From an archaeon (lineage in GTDB: Archaea > Methanobacteriota > Methanobacteria > Methanobacteriales > Methanobacteriaceae): 11,189 bases of DNA. Position 1 is the first letter of the stretch; each line of letters starts with the position of its first letter. A model generated the notes under the pieces. The model worked only from the letters and a program-made list of their open reading frames with translations. It searched no databases and was not told the origin of the DNA. Both the position numbers and the translations under genes were made by a program. Positions 1-6,269 of this stretch are shown one piece after another. The stretch is from NCBI GenBank assembly GCA_024409165.1, contig JAKSUE010000018.1, positions 1 to 11,189 of the forward strand, in the 5' to 3' direction.

Positions 1-1
1 T

Positions 2-1066
2 TCTAATTTAATTTATCAAGAAGAAAATAATTTTAAAATTTTTATTAAAGATAATTCAATAGTTATTGAATTTTCCGGTAATAAAAATGCTATAACTACT
101 TCTTGGTTAAATGGAGGTTATATTGAAAATATTTCCTCAGTATTCAATACTTCTTTATCAACTCAAGATATAATTGATATGGAAAGTATGGATTTTGAAG
201 AGTTTTTGTCATTTAAATCTCAAAAATTAGGTTTAAATCCATCATATTCTACTGCTCTTGTAACAACTGCAAATATGGAAGCTTATGGTTTATCAATTAA
301 AAAATTTGAAAAATTAGAAGTTTTAGCTATTGTAACAGCAGGTGTCAGATATAATAGTGTCTCAGCAGGAGATTTTGCATCTTTTTATGAAGAAAATGGT
401 GAGTATTTCGCCCTTGAAAATGGACATTTACCAAAACCAGGTACAATTAATACAATCATAATTATAAATTCTAAATTAAATGAAAGTTCAATGCTTTTAG
501 CTATGATGACTGCCACAGAAGCTAAATCTGTTGCTCTTAGAAACTTAGTTGTTCCAAGTTTCTATTCAGAAGAAATAGCTACAGGTACAGGTACAGATGG
601 AATCTCAATTATTTCAAATCTTGATAGTGATAATATTATTGATAATGCAGGAAAACATTCTAAATTAGGTGAATTAATTGCAAATGCTGTCATTGAAGCA
701 ATTAATATTTCTCTTGCTAAAGGAATGTATATCACTCCAAAAACCCAAGCTAATGTTCTTATTCGTTTAGATCGTCTTAAATTTGATATTAATGAATTTT
801 ATAATTATTTAGATTTAAATGATGCCTCAAAGATTAAAGAAAAACAAGAATTTATCAAAAATTTAGCTAAAGCATCTTGGAATTATAATAATGTTGCTGT
901 AACTACAACAATTTTAAATATTTTAGATGAAGTTCGTCATGGTTTAATACCTAAAAAAACAGCTTATGATTTAGCAAATACTATTTTAGATGCATCTATT
1001 GTTGATGATGAAAATAAACCTGTTAAAGAACTTTTAAGATTTTGTATTGATTACTATTTAAATTAA
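2..1066 (+). CDS. cbiZ: Adenosylcobinamide amidohydrolase CbiZ, 5'-truncated by the window edge
   Basis: CbiZ removes the aminopropanol side chain from adenosylcobinamide (or related corrinoids), giving adenosylcobyric acid, which re-enters archaeal B12 synthesis; it is a cytoplasmic salvage enzyme. Family motifs seen, numbered from the ATG at 179: TAGVRYN near residue 53, a GTINTIIIIN strand near 88, the Gly/Thr-rich ATGTGTDGISI near 133, and HSKLGELIANAVIEAI near 159. The frame stays open without a stop from base 2 to that ATG. Those 59 extra codons contain TTSWLNGGY, which resembles the NGG segment at the start of CbiZ proteins. The ATG at 179 also has no ribosome binding site before it. 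The true start therefore lies outside the window and at least 354 codons are present. The gene sits 171 nt upstream of an ECF transporter on the same strand, but a T-rich stretch follows its stop, so co-transcription is uncertain. The identification is strong. Confidence 0.9.
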   Translation, partial: SNLIYQEENNFKIFIKDNSIVIEFSGNKNAITTSWLNGGYIENISSVFNTSLSTQDIIDMESMDFEEFLSFKSQKLGLNPSYSTALVTTANMEAYGLSIKKFEKLEVLAIVTAGVRYNSVSAGDFASFYEENGEYFALENGHLPKPGTINTIIIINSKLNESSMLLAMMTATEAKSVALRNLVVPSFYSEEIATGTGTDGISIISNLDSDNIIDNAGKHSKLGELIANAVIEAINISLAKGMYITPKTQANVLIRLDRLKFDINEFYNYLDLNDASKIKEKQEFIKNLAKASWNYNNVAVTTTILNILDEVRHGLIPKKTAYDLANTILDASIVDDENKPVKELLRFCIDYYLN

Positions 1067-1084
1067 ATATTACATAATTCTAAT

Positions 1085-1131
1085 GTTTTTATTTTATTTT
1101 TTTATTTTTTTATTATTTTAAATTTTTTAAC
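1085..1131 (+). terminator. T-rich terminator after cbiZ
   Basis: Several runs of 5 to 7 T broken by single A residues start about 20 nt after the cbiZ stop. U-rich tracts of this kind end transcription in archaea. No clear hairpin precedes it. This suggests at least partial separation of cbiZ from the transporter genes. Confidence 0.5.
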
Positions 1132-1168
1132 TTATTTCGTAAGTTTTTAAAGATCACTTTATATTATT

Positions 1169-1203
1169 TAAATTATAAATTATATTTTATAATTTATAGT
1201 TTA
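1169..1203. promoter_or_regulatory. AT-only inverted repeat upstream of ecfT, possible operator/promoter
   Basis: Bases 1169-1184 can pair with 1188-1203 across a TTT spacer: 16 positions with a single T:G wobble, including a perfect 11-base core (TATAAATTATA / TATAATTTATA). The element contains TATA-like sequence and ends 34 nt before the ecfT ATG. It could be the promoter with a dyad operator, or an RNA hairpin in the leader. Being purely A+T in an AT-rich genome, it could also be chance. Confidence 0.35.
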
Positions 1204-1237
1204 TAAAAATTAAATAAACTTGTAGTGAGGAAATAAA

Positions 1238-2287
1238 ATGAATCTTATTAAAATACATCCATCTGTTTATATTATTTATTATGTAATTTGGCTTGTATTT
1301 TTATTTTTATTCAATAATCCTTACTATATTATAGCTTCTTATGTAGCTATTTTAGCTTTAATTGCTCTTCAAGGGATACGTTCTGAATTTAAAAATATAT
1401 TCAAAATGGTTATTCCTATGGCTATTTTGATATTTATTCTAAATCCTTTGGTGTATCATGAGGGAGCTCATCGTATTTATATTATAGGTTCTTATTTTAT
1501 AACCTTAGAAGCGTGTACTTATGGAATTATAATGTGTGCAACACTTTTATTAGTATTCCTTTTATTTGCTTCTTATAATCGTGCTGTTTCTTATCAAGAA
1601 ATGCTTTATATATTCTCTAAGAAATTTTCTAATTTATCAATGGTTATGGTTATGGCTTTACGTTTTGTTCCATTATTGAATTTTAGAACAAGTGAGCTTA
1701 GAAGTATTAAATCTGTAGATTTAGATAAAACTAACGAGGATAATAATGGTAAATTTGATTCTTTTTTAGCTAAAATTAAGGATATTGCTTCTGTATTTGG
1801 TGTTGTTACTGCATGGTCACTTGAAGAATCTATGTTAACTGCTAAATCTATGAAATCAAGAGCTTATGGTGTTGCAAAAAGAACTAATTATTTAAGTTTT
1901 GAATTTAATTTAATTGATTATGTTCTTGTTATTTTGATGCTTATTGTTCTTTTAGTTGAATGTATAGGTTTAGTTTATGGTTATGGTAGGATTGAAATTT
2001 ATCCAGTTATAGGATTTTCATTTAATCAAGTGCCTTTGAATTTATTCTTTATGTTATGGATAATATTTTTAATTCCTTTCATTGTTTTAGAGCTTTATGA
2101 ACGTATTTTATGGCGTAATCATAATAAACAAAAACTTTCTAATTATAATGTAAATATTGTTAATGAGATAGCTACTCCTAATTTATCTAATTTAGGAGAT
2201 GGAAGTGAGAAATTTGTTGCACAGACTGAGATGTGTTTTAATATTGACGGTTCTAATTTGAGTAAACTTGATTTTGAGGGAGAATAA
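1238..2287 (+). CDS. ecfT: ECF transporter transmembrane component EcfT (CbiQ-like)
   Basis: This is the membrane scaffold of an energy-coupling-factor vitamin/metal importer; it couples ATP hydrolysis by EcfA to movement of the substrate-binding S component. The 349-residue protein has hydrophobic segments near 8-26, 30-46, 56-72, 92-112, 228-246 and 266-287. Between them lies a cytoplasmic region with ALRFVPLL (140-147) and the coupling-helix signature ESMLTAKSMKSRAYG (197-211), which fits the CbiQ/EcfT family pattern of a small residue-Arg/Lys followed by RxYG. The start is supported by GTGAGG at 1225-1230, seven bases before the ATG. The stop overlaps the next start by one base (TAATG), so it is co-translated with the ATPase gene. 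The hydrophilic tail after residue about 292 is longer than in typical EcfT proteins, and I see no known domain in it. Assignment to cobalt alone is less likely because no cbiM or cbiN is present here. Confidence 0.9.
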   Translation: MNLIKIHPSVYIIYYVIWLVFLFLFNNPYYIIASYVAILALIALQGIRSEFKNIFKMVIPMAILIFILNPLVYHEGAHRIYIIGSYFITLEACTYGIIMCATLLLVFLLFASYNRAVSYQEMLYIFSKKFSNLSMVMVMALRFVPLLNFRTSELRSIKSVDLDKTNEDNNGKFDSFLAKIKDIASVFGVVTAWSLEESMLTAKSMKSRAYGVAKRTNYLSFEFNLIDYVLVILMLIVLLVECIGLVYGYGRIEIYPVIGFSFNQVPLNLFFMLWIIFLIPFIVLELYERILWRNHNKQKLSNYNVNIVNEIATPNLSNLGDGSEKFVAQTEMCFNIDGSNLSKLDFEGE

Positions 2288-4005
2288 TGAGTTTTGTAGA
2301 GTTTAAAGATTTTAGTTTTGCATATAAAAATGCACAAGGGGAAGAGTATCCTGTATTATTTGATATTAATTTATCTGTTGATGAAGGGGATTTTATTCTT
2401 TTCTGTGGTTCATCTGGTTCTGGTAAAACTACATTATTTTCTAATTTAAAGAAAGAATTAGCTCCTGTTGGTGTAAGAAAAGGTGTAGCTTCTTTTAATG
2501 GGACTAATATTTTAGAATTATCTGATTTAGAATCTGCAACTAATATTGGTTTTCTTTTTCAAAATCCAGATAATCAAATTGTTACTGACACTGTAATTCA
2601 AGAAATTGCATTTCCTCTTGAAAATATTGGACTTGATTCTGAAGAAATTAGAAACAGAGTTGCTGAAATGACTGCTTTCTTTGGTATTGATCATATTTTA
2701 CATAAAAATGTTAATGATTTATCTGGTGGTCAAAAACAATTAGTAAATTTATGTTCTTTACTTGTTTTAAAACCTAAATTATTGATTTTAGATGAACCAA
2801 CATCTCAATTAGATCCAATTGCAGCTTATGACTTTTTGACAATTCTTAAACGTTTAAATGAGGAATTTTCAATAACAATTTTAATTTCAGAACATAAAAT
2901 TGATAATGTTTTCCCATTTGCAGATAAAGTTGTTTTCATGAATAATGGTGAAATTAAGTATGCAGAAAATCCTTATGAACTTTTAGATGTTTTAGATAAA
3001 AACAGTATGTTCCATCATTATTTACCTGATGTGACCAAAATTTACTCATTATTAAATAATACTAATTTAGATTTATCTAATTATGATGTTCCCTTAACTA
3101 TTAGGGAAGGTAAAAAAGTTTTAAGAAAAATTGATAATGATTTAAATAACTCCTCTTTAACTTTAAAGTCATTTGGTGATTTAAATGGTAATAAAACCTT
3201 TAATTATTCTTTAGATCCTTCTTTAAATAAATATTCTCAAATTTTTAATTTTAAAAATAATTATGAATATGGTGAAGAATTATTATCTACTAAAAACTTG
3301 TATTTTGCATATGATAAAGATAATCTTATTTTAAAAGATGTTGATTTCAGTATTAAAAAAGGAGAATTCTTAAGTATTATTGGTGGTAATGGTACAGGTA
3401 AATCCACCTTCTTAAAATTACTTGCAGGTTTACTTAAACCAGTTAAAGGTAAAGTAAATACAAAAAAAGATTTAAGAATAGCTTATCTTCATCAAAATCC
3501 AATTGTTCATTTTTCAAAAGAAACAGTTAAAGAAGAATTGTATTTAACCTTAGATTTAAGTGATTCAGTTAAAGAATCTATTTTAAGTTATATCAGATTC
3601 TTTGAATTAGAAAATGTGTTAGACACTCACCCATATGATTGTAGTGGTGGAGAACAGCAAAAAATAGCTATTGTAAAAGCATTAATAGCTAATCCAGATA
3701 TTTTAATCCTTGATGAACCTACAAAAGGTTTAGATCCAATATCTTCAATTAATTTAGCTAAAATATTAAAAGAATTACAAAATAGAGGAATCACAATTAT
3801 AATGTCCTCACATAATCTTTCATTTGTTGCAAATTACTCAGAACGTTGTATAATGATTTTTGATGGCTCATTACAAATTGATAACACTCCTAAAAACATA
3901 TTCTCTAACAATAACTTCTATACTACTTTTATTAATCGTTTAGTTAAAGATTATATTGATGATGGAGTTTCTCTTAAAGACGTTTGGGATGAATGGTTTA
4001 GTTAA
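2287..4005 (+). CDS. ecfA: ECF transporter ATPase with two fused ABC domains
   Basis: This cytoplasmic ATPase powers the ECF importer; many organisms use two separate subunits (EcfA1 and EcfA2), here both halves are in one 572-residue chain. First domain: Walker A GSSGSGKTT (41-49), Q-loop Gln92, signature LSGGQ (145-149), Walker B LLILDE (165-170), H-loop His203. Second domain: Walker A GGNGTGKST (366-374), Q-loop Gln403, signature CSGGE (452-456), Walker B ILILDE (472-477), His509. All catalytic elements are intact in both halves, so two working ATP sites are expected. A linker of about 85 residues (245-330) rich in Asn, Asp and Leu joins them. The start has GAGGGAG at 2276-2282 and overlaps the ecfT stop. 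Domain identity is certain; the transported substrate cannot be read from the ATPase. Confidence 0.95.
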   Translation: MSFVEFKDFSFAYKNAQGEEYPVLFDINLSVDEGDFILFCGSSGSGKTTLFSNLKKELAPVGVRKGVASFNGTNILELSDLESATNIGFLFQNPDNQIVTDTVIQEIAFPLENIGLDSEEIRNRVAEMTAFFGIDHILHKNVNDLSGGQKQLVNLCSLLVLKPKLLILDEPTSQLDPIAAYDFLTILKRLNEEFSITILISEHKIDNVFPFADKVVFMNNGEIKYAENPYELLDVLDKNSMFHHYLPDVTKIYSLLNNTNLDLSNYDVPLTIREGKKVLRKIDNDLNNSSLTLKSFGDLNGNKTFNYSLDPSLNKYSQIFNFKNNYEYGEELLSTKNLYFAYDKDNLILKDVDFSIKKGEFLSIIGGNGTGKSTFLKLLAGLLKPVKGKVNTKKDLRIAYLHQNPIVHFSKETVKEELYLTLDLSDSVKESILSYIRFFELENVLDTHPYDCSGGEQQKIAIVKALIANPDILILDEPTKGLDPISSINLAKILKELQNRGITIIMSSHNLSFVANYSERCIMIFDGSLQIDNTPKNIFSNNNFYTTFINRLVKDYIDDGVSLKDVWDEWFS

Positions 4006-4175
4006 TCATTTTCATTTTCATATTCTCTTTGAGAAATTATTTCATCACTTTTATTTTATTTTTCTTATTTTATACTTATTTTATACTTATTTTTGCATTT
4101 TTTATAGTAAACTATTTTAATGTAATAGTATATGTTAAAAATTTAAGTATAACTATAATTTTAATTGTGATATTT
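4006..4175 (+). promoter_or_regulatory. T-rich spacer between ecfA and the S-component gene, with possible promoter
   Basis: This 170-nt spacer is extremely T-rich and holds an 11-nt unit (ATTTTATACTT) repeated twice in tandem at 4067-4088. A TATA-like stretch (TAGTATATGTT, 4126-4136) lies about 40 nt before the preferred ATG at 4176, a spacing that would allow a separate promoter for the S component. The frame is open from a TTG at 4029, but that would only encode Phe/Ile/Tyr-rich sequence expected from T-rich DNA, and no ribosome binding site precedes the TTG. Confidence 0.35.
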
Positions 4176-4787
4176 ATGGATTTAATGAGTATTTTAACAA
4201 TTATAGTTGCTATAATAGTTTTAATTGGTGTTATATACAATGTATTTCGTTTATTTGAGAAATCAAAACCTAAAGTTGAATATATTGTACTTTTAGCTAT
4301 TTTAGTTGCTATTTCTGTTGTAGGTAGATTAATTGGTATGAGTATTCCAAGTATTCAATTAGCATCATTTGTAATTATTATGGTGGGTATTGTTTATGAT
4401 GGAGAAACTGGATTTTTAGTGGGTATTTTAACTGCTATTGTTTCTGATTTATTCATGGGTCTTGGATATTGGACCTTTTTCCAAATGCTTGCATGGGGAT
4501 TAATGGGATACACATCTGGTTTATTCTCAGATAAACTTGACAATATATGGATTAGAGTTCCTTTCGGATTTATTTGGGCATTTATTTACGGTTTTATCAC
4601 TGATTTTGCAATGATTCCTTATATGAGTGCTTTGAATTTAGAAGGATTTATTGCACTTTATGTTGCAGCAATTCCTTTAGATTTAGTACATGGTATAATT
4701 AATGCTGTTTTACTTGCTGTTGCATATAAATGGTTTAAAAATATCTTTGAAAGAAATAAAGTTAAATTTTTGAATCCTGTTGAATAA
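4176..4787 (+). CDS. ECF transporter substrate-binding S component, substrate unproven
   Basis: This 203-residue integral membrane protein is the predicted substrate-capture subunit for the EcfT/EcfA module directly upstream. Hydrophobic segments are visible near 5-25, 35-53, 60-75, 78-95, 98-116, 127-148 and 158-185; the last six match the usual six-helix S-component fold, and the first would be an extra N-terminal helix. Features typical of the ECF S-component superfamily are the Gly-rich GETGFLVGILTAIVSDLFMG (76-95) and IPLDLVHGIINAVL (166-179). The ATG at 4176 is chosen because GTGAT (4167-4171), a match to the archaeal anti-Shine-Dalgarno, precedes it by four bases; an upstream TTG at 4029 gives a 252-residue version without such a site. 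Vicinity to cbiZ points to a corrinoid or B12-like substrate, in the manner of the proposed CbrT-type systems. That is inference, and other vitamins remain possible. Confidence 0.82.
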   Translation: MDLMSILTIIVAIIVLIGVIYNVFRLFEKSKPKVEYIVLLAILVAISVVGRLIGMSIPSIQLASFVIIMVGIVYDGETGFLVGILTAIVSDLFMGLGYWTFFQMLAWGLMGYTSGLFSDKLDNIWIRVPFGFIWAFIYGFITDFAMIPYMSALNLEGFIALYVAAIPLDLVHGIINAVLLAVAYKWFKNIFERNKVKFLNPVE

Positions 4788-4805
4788 GATTATATTCAAA
4801 AGTTC

Positions 4806-4887
4806 TTTATTTTTTTTATTTTTTTATTAATAATCCTTTTTATTTAATATTAGACTATTTTTTAATATTTTTTATTCATTTTTTCAA
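4806..4887 (+). terminator. U-rich terminator region of the ECF transporter genes
   Basis: Repeated runs of 5 to 8 T begin about 20 nt after the S-component stop and continue for about 80 nt, typical of archaeal termination zones. No convincing hairpin is seen. Confidence 0.5.
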
Positions 4888-4892
4888 TTTTT

Positions 4893-4981
4893 TCTATAAA
4901 AATTAAATATAAACATTTAATTATATGATTAATTAAACATATTATTAACTAAATTTATTTAATAATTTATTTTATAGGAGG
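4893..4981 (+). promoter_or_regulatory. Promoter region and strong ribosome binding site of the CBS-domain gene
   Basis: TATA-like sequences occur at 4895-4900 (TATAAA) and around 4905-4914; which one is used cannot be decided by eye. A near-palindromic 16-mer, TTAATTATATGATTAA (4917-4932), recurs exactly upstream of the aminotransferase gene. AGGAGG at 4976-4981 is a strong ribosome binding site six bases before the ATG at 4988. Confidence 0.45.
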
Positions 4982-4987
4982 CTTTAG

Positions 4988-5389
4988 ATGTTTGATAATT
5001 TAAAAGTAGCAGATTTAATGACTAAAGATGTAATTACTGTTGACCCTGAAGAGAAAACTGTTTTTGCATTTGAGATTTTGATGAAAAATAAAATTAGTGC
5101 AATGCCTGTTATGAAAGATGATCAATTAATTGGTATTGTTACAGACACTGACTTAGGTCATAATTTGATTTTAGACAAATATGAATTTGGAACTAAAGTT
5201 GAAAGTGCAATGGTTAAAGATGTAGTTTGTGTATCTTCTGAAGACTCTGTTGTAGATGCAATTAAATCTATGTTTGAAAATGCTCCAGGAAATGATATTA
5301 TTAACCAATTACCTGTTGTTGACGACGGTAAACTTGTTGGAATTATTTCTGATGGAGATATTATTAAAGCACTTAAAGAAGAATTATAA
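4988..5389 (+). CDS. Stand-alone two-CBS-domain protein
   Basis: The 133-residue protein consists of almost nothing but a tandem CBS pair (Bateman module), which in other proteins binds adenine nucleotides, S-adenosylmethionine or similar ligands and acts as a sensor. CBS1 spans about 5-60 and CBS2 about 70-131. Each half carries the hallmark start (VADLMTKDVITVDPEE; VESAMVKDVVCVSSED) and the ligand-site strand (GIVTDTD at 49-55, GIISDGD at 118-124) with the Thr/Ser-x-x-Asp that contacts ribose in this family. There is no fused enzyme, DNA-binding or membrane domain, so the partner is unknown. The gene is monocistronic by appearance: a T-rich terminator follows on one side, and a 200-nt gap separates it from the transporter. 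The start is fixed by the strong AGGAGG site. Family assignment is firm, function open. Confidence 0.93.
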   Translation: MFDNLKVADLMTKDVITVDPEEKTVFAFEILMKNKISAMPVMKDDQLIGIVTDTDLGHNLILDKYEFGTKVESAMVKDVVCVSSEDSVVDAIKSMFENAPGNDIINQLPVVDDGKLVGIISDGDIIKALKEEL

Positions 5390-5390
5390 T

Positions 5391-5456
5391 TTCTTCTTTC
5401 ATTTCTTTTTCTTTTCTTTTTTATTTTTTAATATTTTTTTATAATTCCTTTTTTTA
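5391..5456 (+). terminator. T/C-rich terminator after the CBS-domain gene
   Basis: A pyrimidine tract of T runs starts immediately after the stop codon and continues for about 65 nt. It fits archaeal U-rich termination. No hairpin was recognised. Confidence 0.5.
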
Positions 5457-5532
5457 ATTAAATATTATTTTAAACCTTTTCTATTTTTAGTTATTTTTTA
5501 ATTTAAGATTTAAATTGATATTATTGATAATC

Positions 5533-5540
5533 TTTATATA
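5533..5540 (+). promoter_or_regulatory. TATA box of the SRP RNA gene
   Basis: TTTATATA is a near-consensus archaeal TATA box. Its centre lies about 25 nt before the predicted RNA 5' end at 5560-5564, the standard distance for archaeal TBP/TFB promoters. Confidence 0.75.
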
Positions 5541-5559
5541 CTATTAAAAACAAAATTTT

Positions 5560-5824
5560 AATTGGCTAGACTGGAGGGTTAGGAGTCCTCTGTAAGCACA
5601 AATCTCCTTGGGTGTGGTCGAAATTTAGGAGGCGGCATTTGGATGTGCTAAAGGCCTAAAAAGTTGATATAGAAGCTTCGTCCTGCAGGATCAATGGTGA
5701 TGAGGGTATTACTGGAGGGTAATACTTAATTGTCTTTATTTTGGGAACGTGTCAGGCCTGGAAAGGAGCAGCTCTACTGATTACAGCTGATGCTTGTAGA
5801 ACCGCGAGGTGGAGTTAATTTTTT
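5560..5824 (+). ncRNA. ffs: Signal recognition particle RNA (archaeal 7S RNA)
   Basis: This is the RNA core of the SRP, which with SRP19 and SRP54 targets ribosomes making membrane and secreted proteins to the translocon. Helix 8 is recognisable at about 5749-5790: GTCAGGCCTGGAAAGGAGCA contains the conserved symmetric loop, the GGAA tetraloop (5760-5763) closed by CCT/AGG, and the AGCAG asymmetric loop bound by SRP54. Helix 6 is the perfect hairpin GTATTACT / GGTAATAC (5706-5725) with a GGAG tetraloop of the GNAR type bound by SRP19. The 5' domain has the conserved TGTAA (5591-5595) after the GGAGG...CCTC stem. The ends pair as helix 1, AATTGGCT (5560-5567) with AGTTAATT (5813-5820), followed by a T run to 5824. 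It is GC-richer than its surroundings. At about 260 nt it is shorter than the roughly 300 nt usual in archaea, so the ends are approximate. Confidence 0.92.
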
Positions 5825-6030
5825 AGATAACTTTTGGTATTGAAATTTGTCCACTCCTTTATGTGCCGTTTATGTCTTATTTTAATGTAATTTTTAACTT
5901 TAATTTTTAACCTTAATTTTAGATTTTATTTTAAAATTACTCTTAAAATACAAAGATTTATATGTATGTTTAAACAAATTATAAATAGTTAGTATTAACT
6001 TAATTAGTTAATTTCTTTTTTTATTTGTAT
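5825..6030 (+). promoter_or_regulatory. Spacer between SRP RNA and tRNA-Ser with tRNA promoter
   Basis: The first 50 nt are slightly less T-rich than normal spacer here (TCCACTCCTTTATGTGCCG around 5849-5868) and may be trailer sequence. Two TATA-like boxes lie further on: TTTATATG (5957-5964) and TTATAAATA (5979-5987). The second would start transcription near 6009 and leave a leader of about 20 nt before the mature tRNA, so it is the better candidate. No gene is seen. Confidence 0.5.
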
Positions 6031-6114
6031 GTCGGGATGGCCCAGCTTGGTACGGCGTCGGACTGCTAATCCGATGATCTCACGATCACCCGGGTTCAAA
6101 TCCCGGTCCCGGCG
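6031..6114 (+). tRNA. tRNA-Ser, anticodon GCU (reads AGC/AGU)
   Basis: A complete class II cloverleaf can be drawn. The acceptor stem is GTCGGGA (6031-6037) with TCCCGGC (6107-6113), including one U-G pair; the discriminator is G6114, as usual for serine tRNAs in archaea. The anticodon stem is TCGGA/TCCGA (6058-6062, 6070-6074) with loop CTGCTAA, giving anticodon GCT at 6065-6067. A long variable arm (about 6075-6089) is followed by T-stem CCGGG/CCCGG and loop TTCAAAT. CCA is not encoded, and no intron is present. It lies 200 nt after the SRP RNA gene in the same direction and is followed at once by a T run. Confidence 0.97.
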
Positions 6115-6159
6115 TTTTTATTTTATTTTTATTTTACTATTTTTTATTTTTATTTGCTT
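6115..6159 (+). terminator. U-rich terminator after tRNA-Ser
   Basis: A T5 run directly abuts the tRNA 3' end, followed by further T4-T6 runs. This matches the way archaeal tRNA genes usually end. Confidence 0.6.
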
Positions 6160-6173
6160 ATTTTAGTTATTTT

Positions 6174-6232
6174 AAAAAAAGAAAAATAGGTTTATAATTA
6201 AATAATCTTTTAAATTATTTTAATTAAAAACC
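6174..6232 (-). terminator. Hairpin plus U-tract terminator of the minus-strand cell-wall gene
   Basis: Bases 6189-6206 pair with 6214-6232: GG/CC at the base, then 15 further pairs with one A-A mismatch and one bulged T, around a loop of about 7 nt. Read on the minus strand, the hairpin lies 37 nt after the stop codon and is followed at once by a T-rich run (complement of 6174-6187). This has the form of a bacterial intrinsic terminator, less usual in archaea, where a U-tract alone is commonly enough. Confidence 0.6.
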
Positions 6233-6269
6233 TTTTAATTTAAATTTTATTAATTATTGTTTTAGTTAT

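Noticed and set aside
1067..1237. Cobalamin riboswitch before the ECF genes
   Set aside because: The spacer is nearly pure A+T and lacks any conserved B12-box-like or GC-containing structured segment.
2143..2337. Open frame of 64 codons on the minus strand across the ecfT/ecfA junction
   Set aside because: It is antisense to two well-supported genes, has no family features and looks like a by-product of coding sequence.
4029..4175. TTG-started N-terminal extension of the S component
   Set aside because: No ribosome binding site before the TTG, composition explained by T-rich DNA, and a better ATG with GTGAT exists at 4176.
5256..5444. 62-codon frame inside and beyond the CBS gene
   Set aside because: It overlaps the CBS gene in another frame and ends in Phe-rich translation of a T-rich terminator.
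5560..5824. RNase P RNA as alternative identity of the stable RNA
   Set aside because: The helix 8 core with GGAA tetraloop and AGCAG loop, and the GGAG-capped helix 6, are specific to SRP RNA.
6031..6114. Integration site at the tRNA-Ser 3' end
   Set aside because: I saw no duplicate of the tRNA 3' segment elsewhere in the window and no integrase gene.
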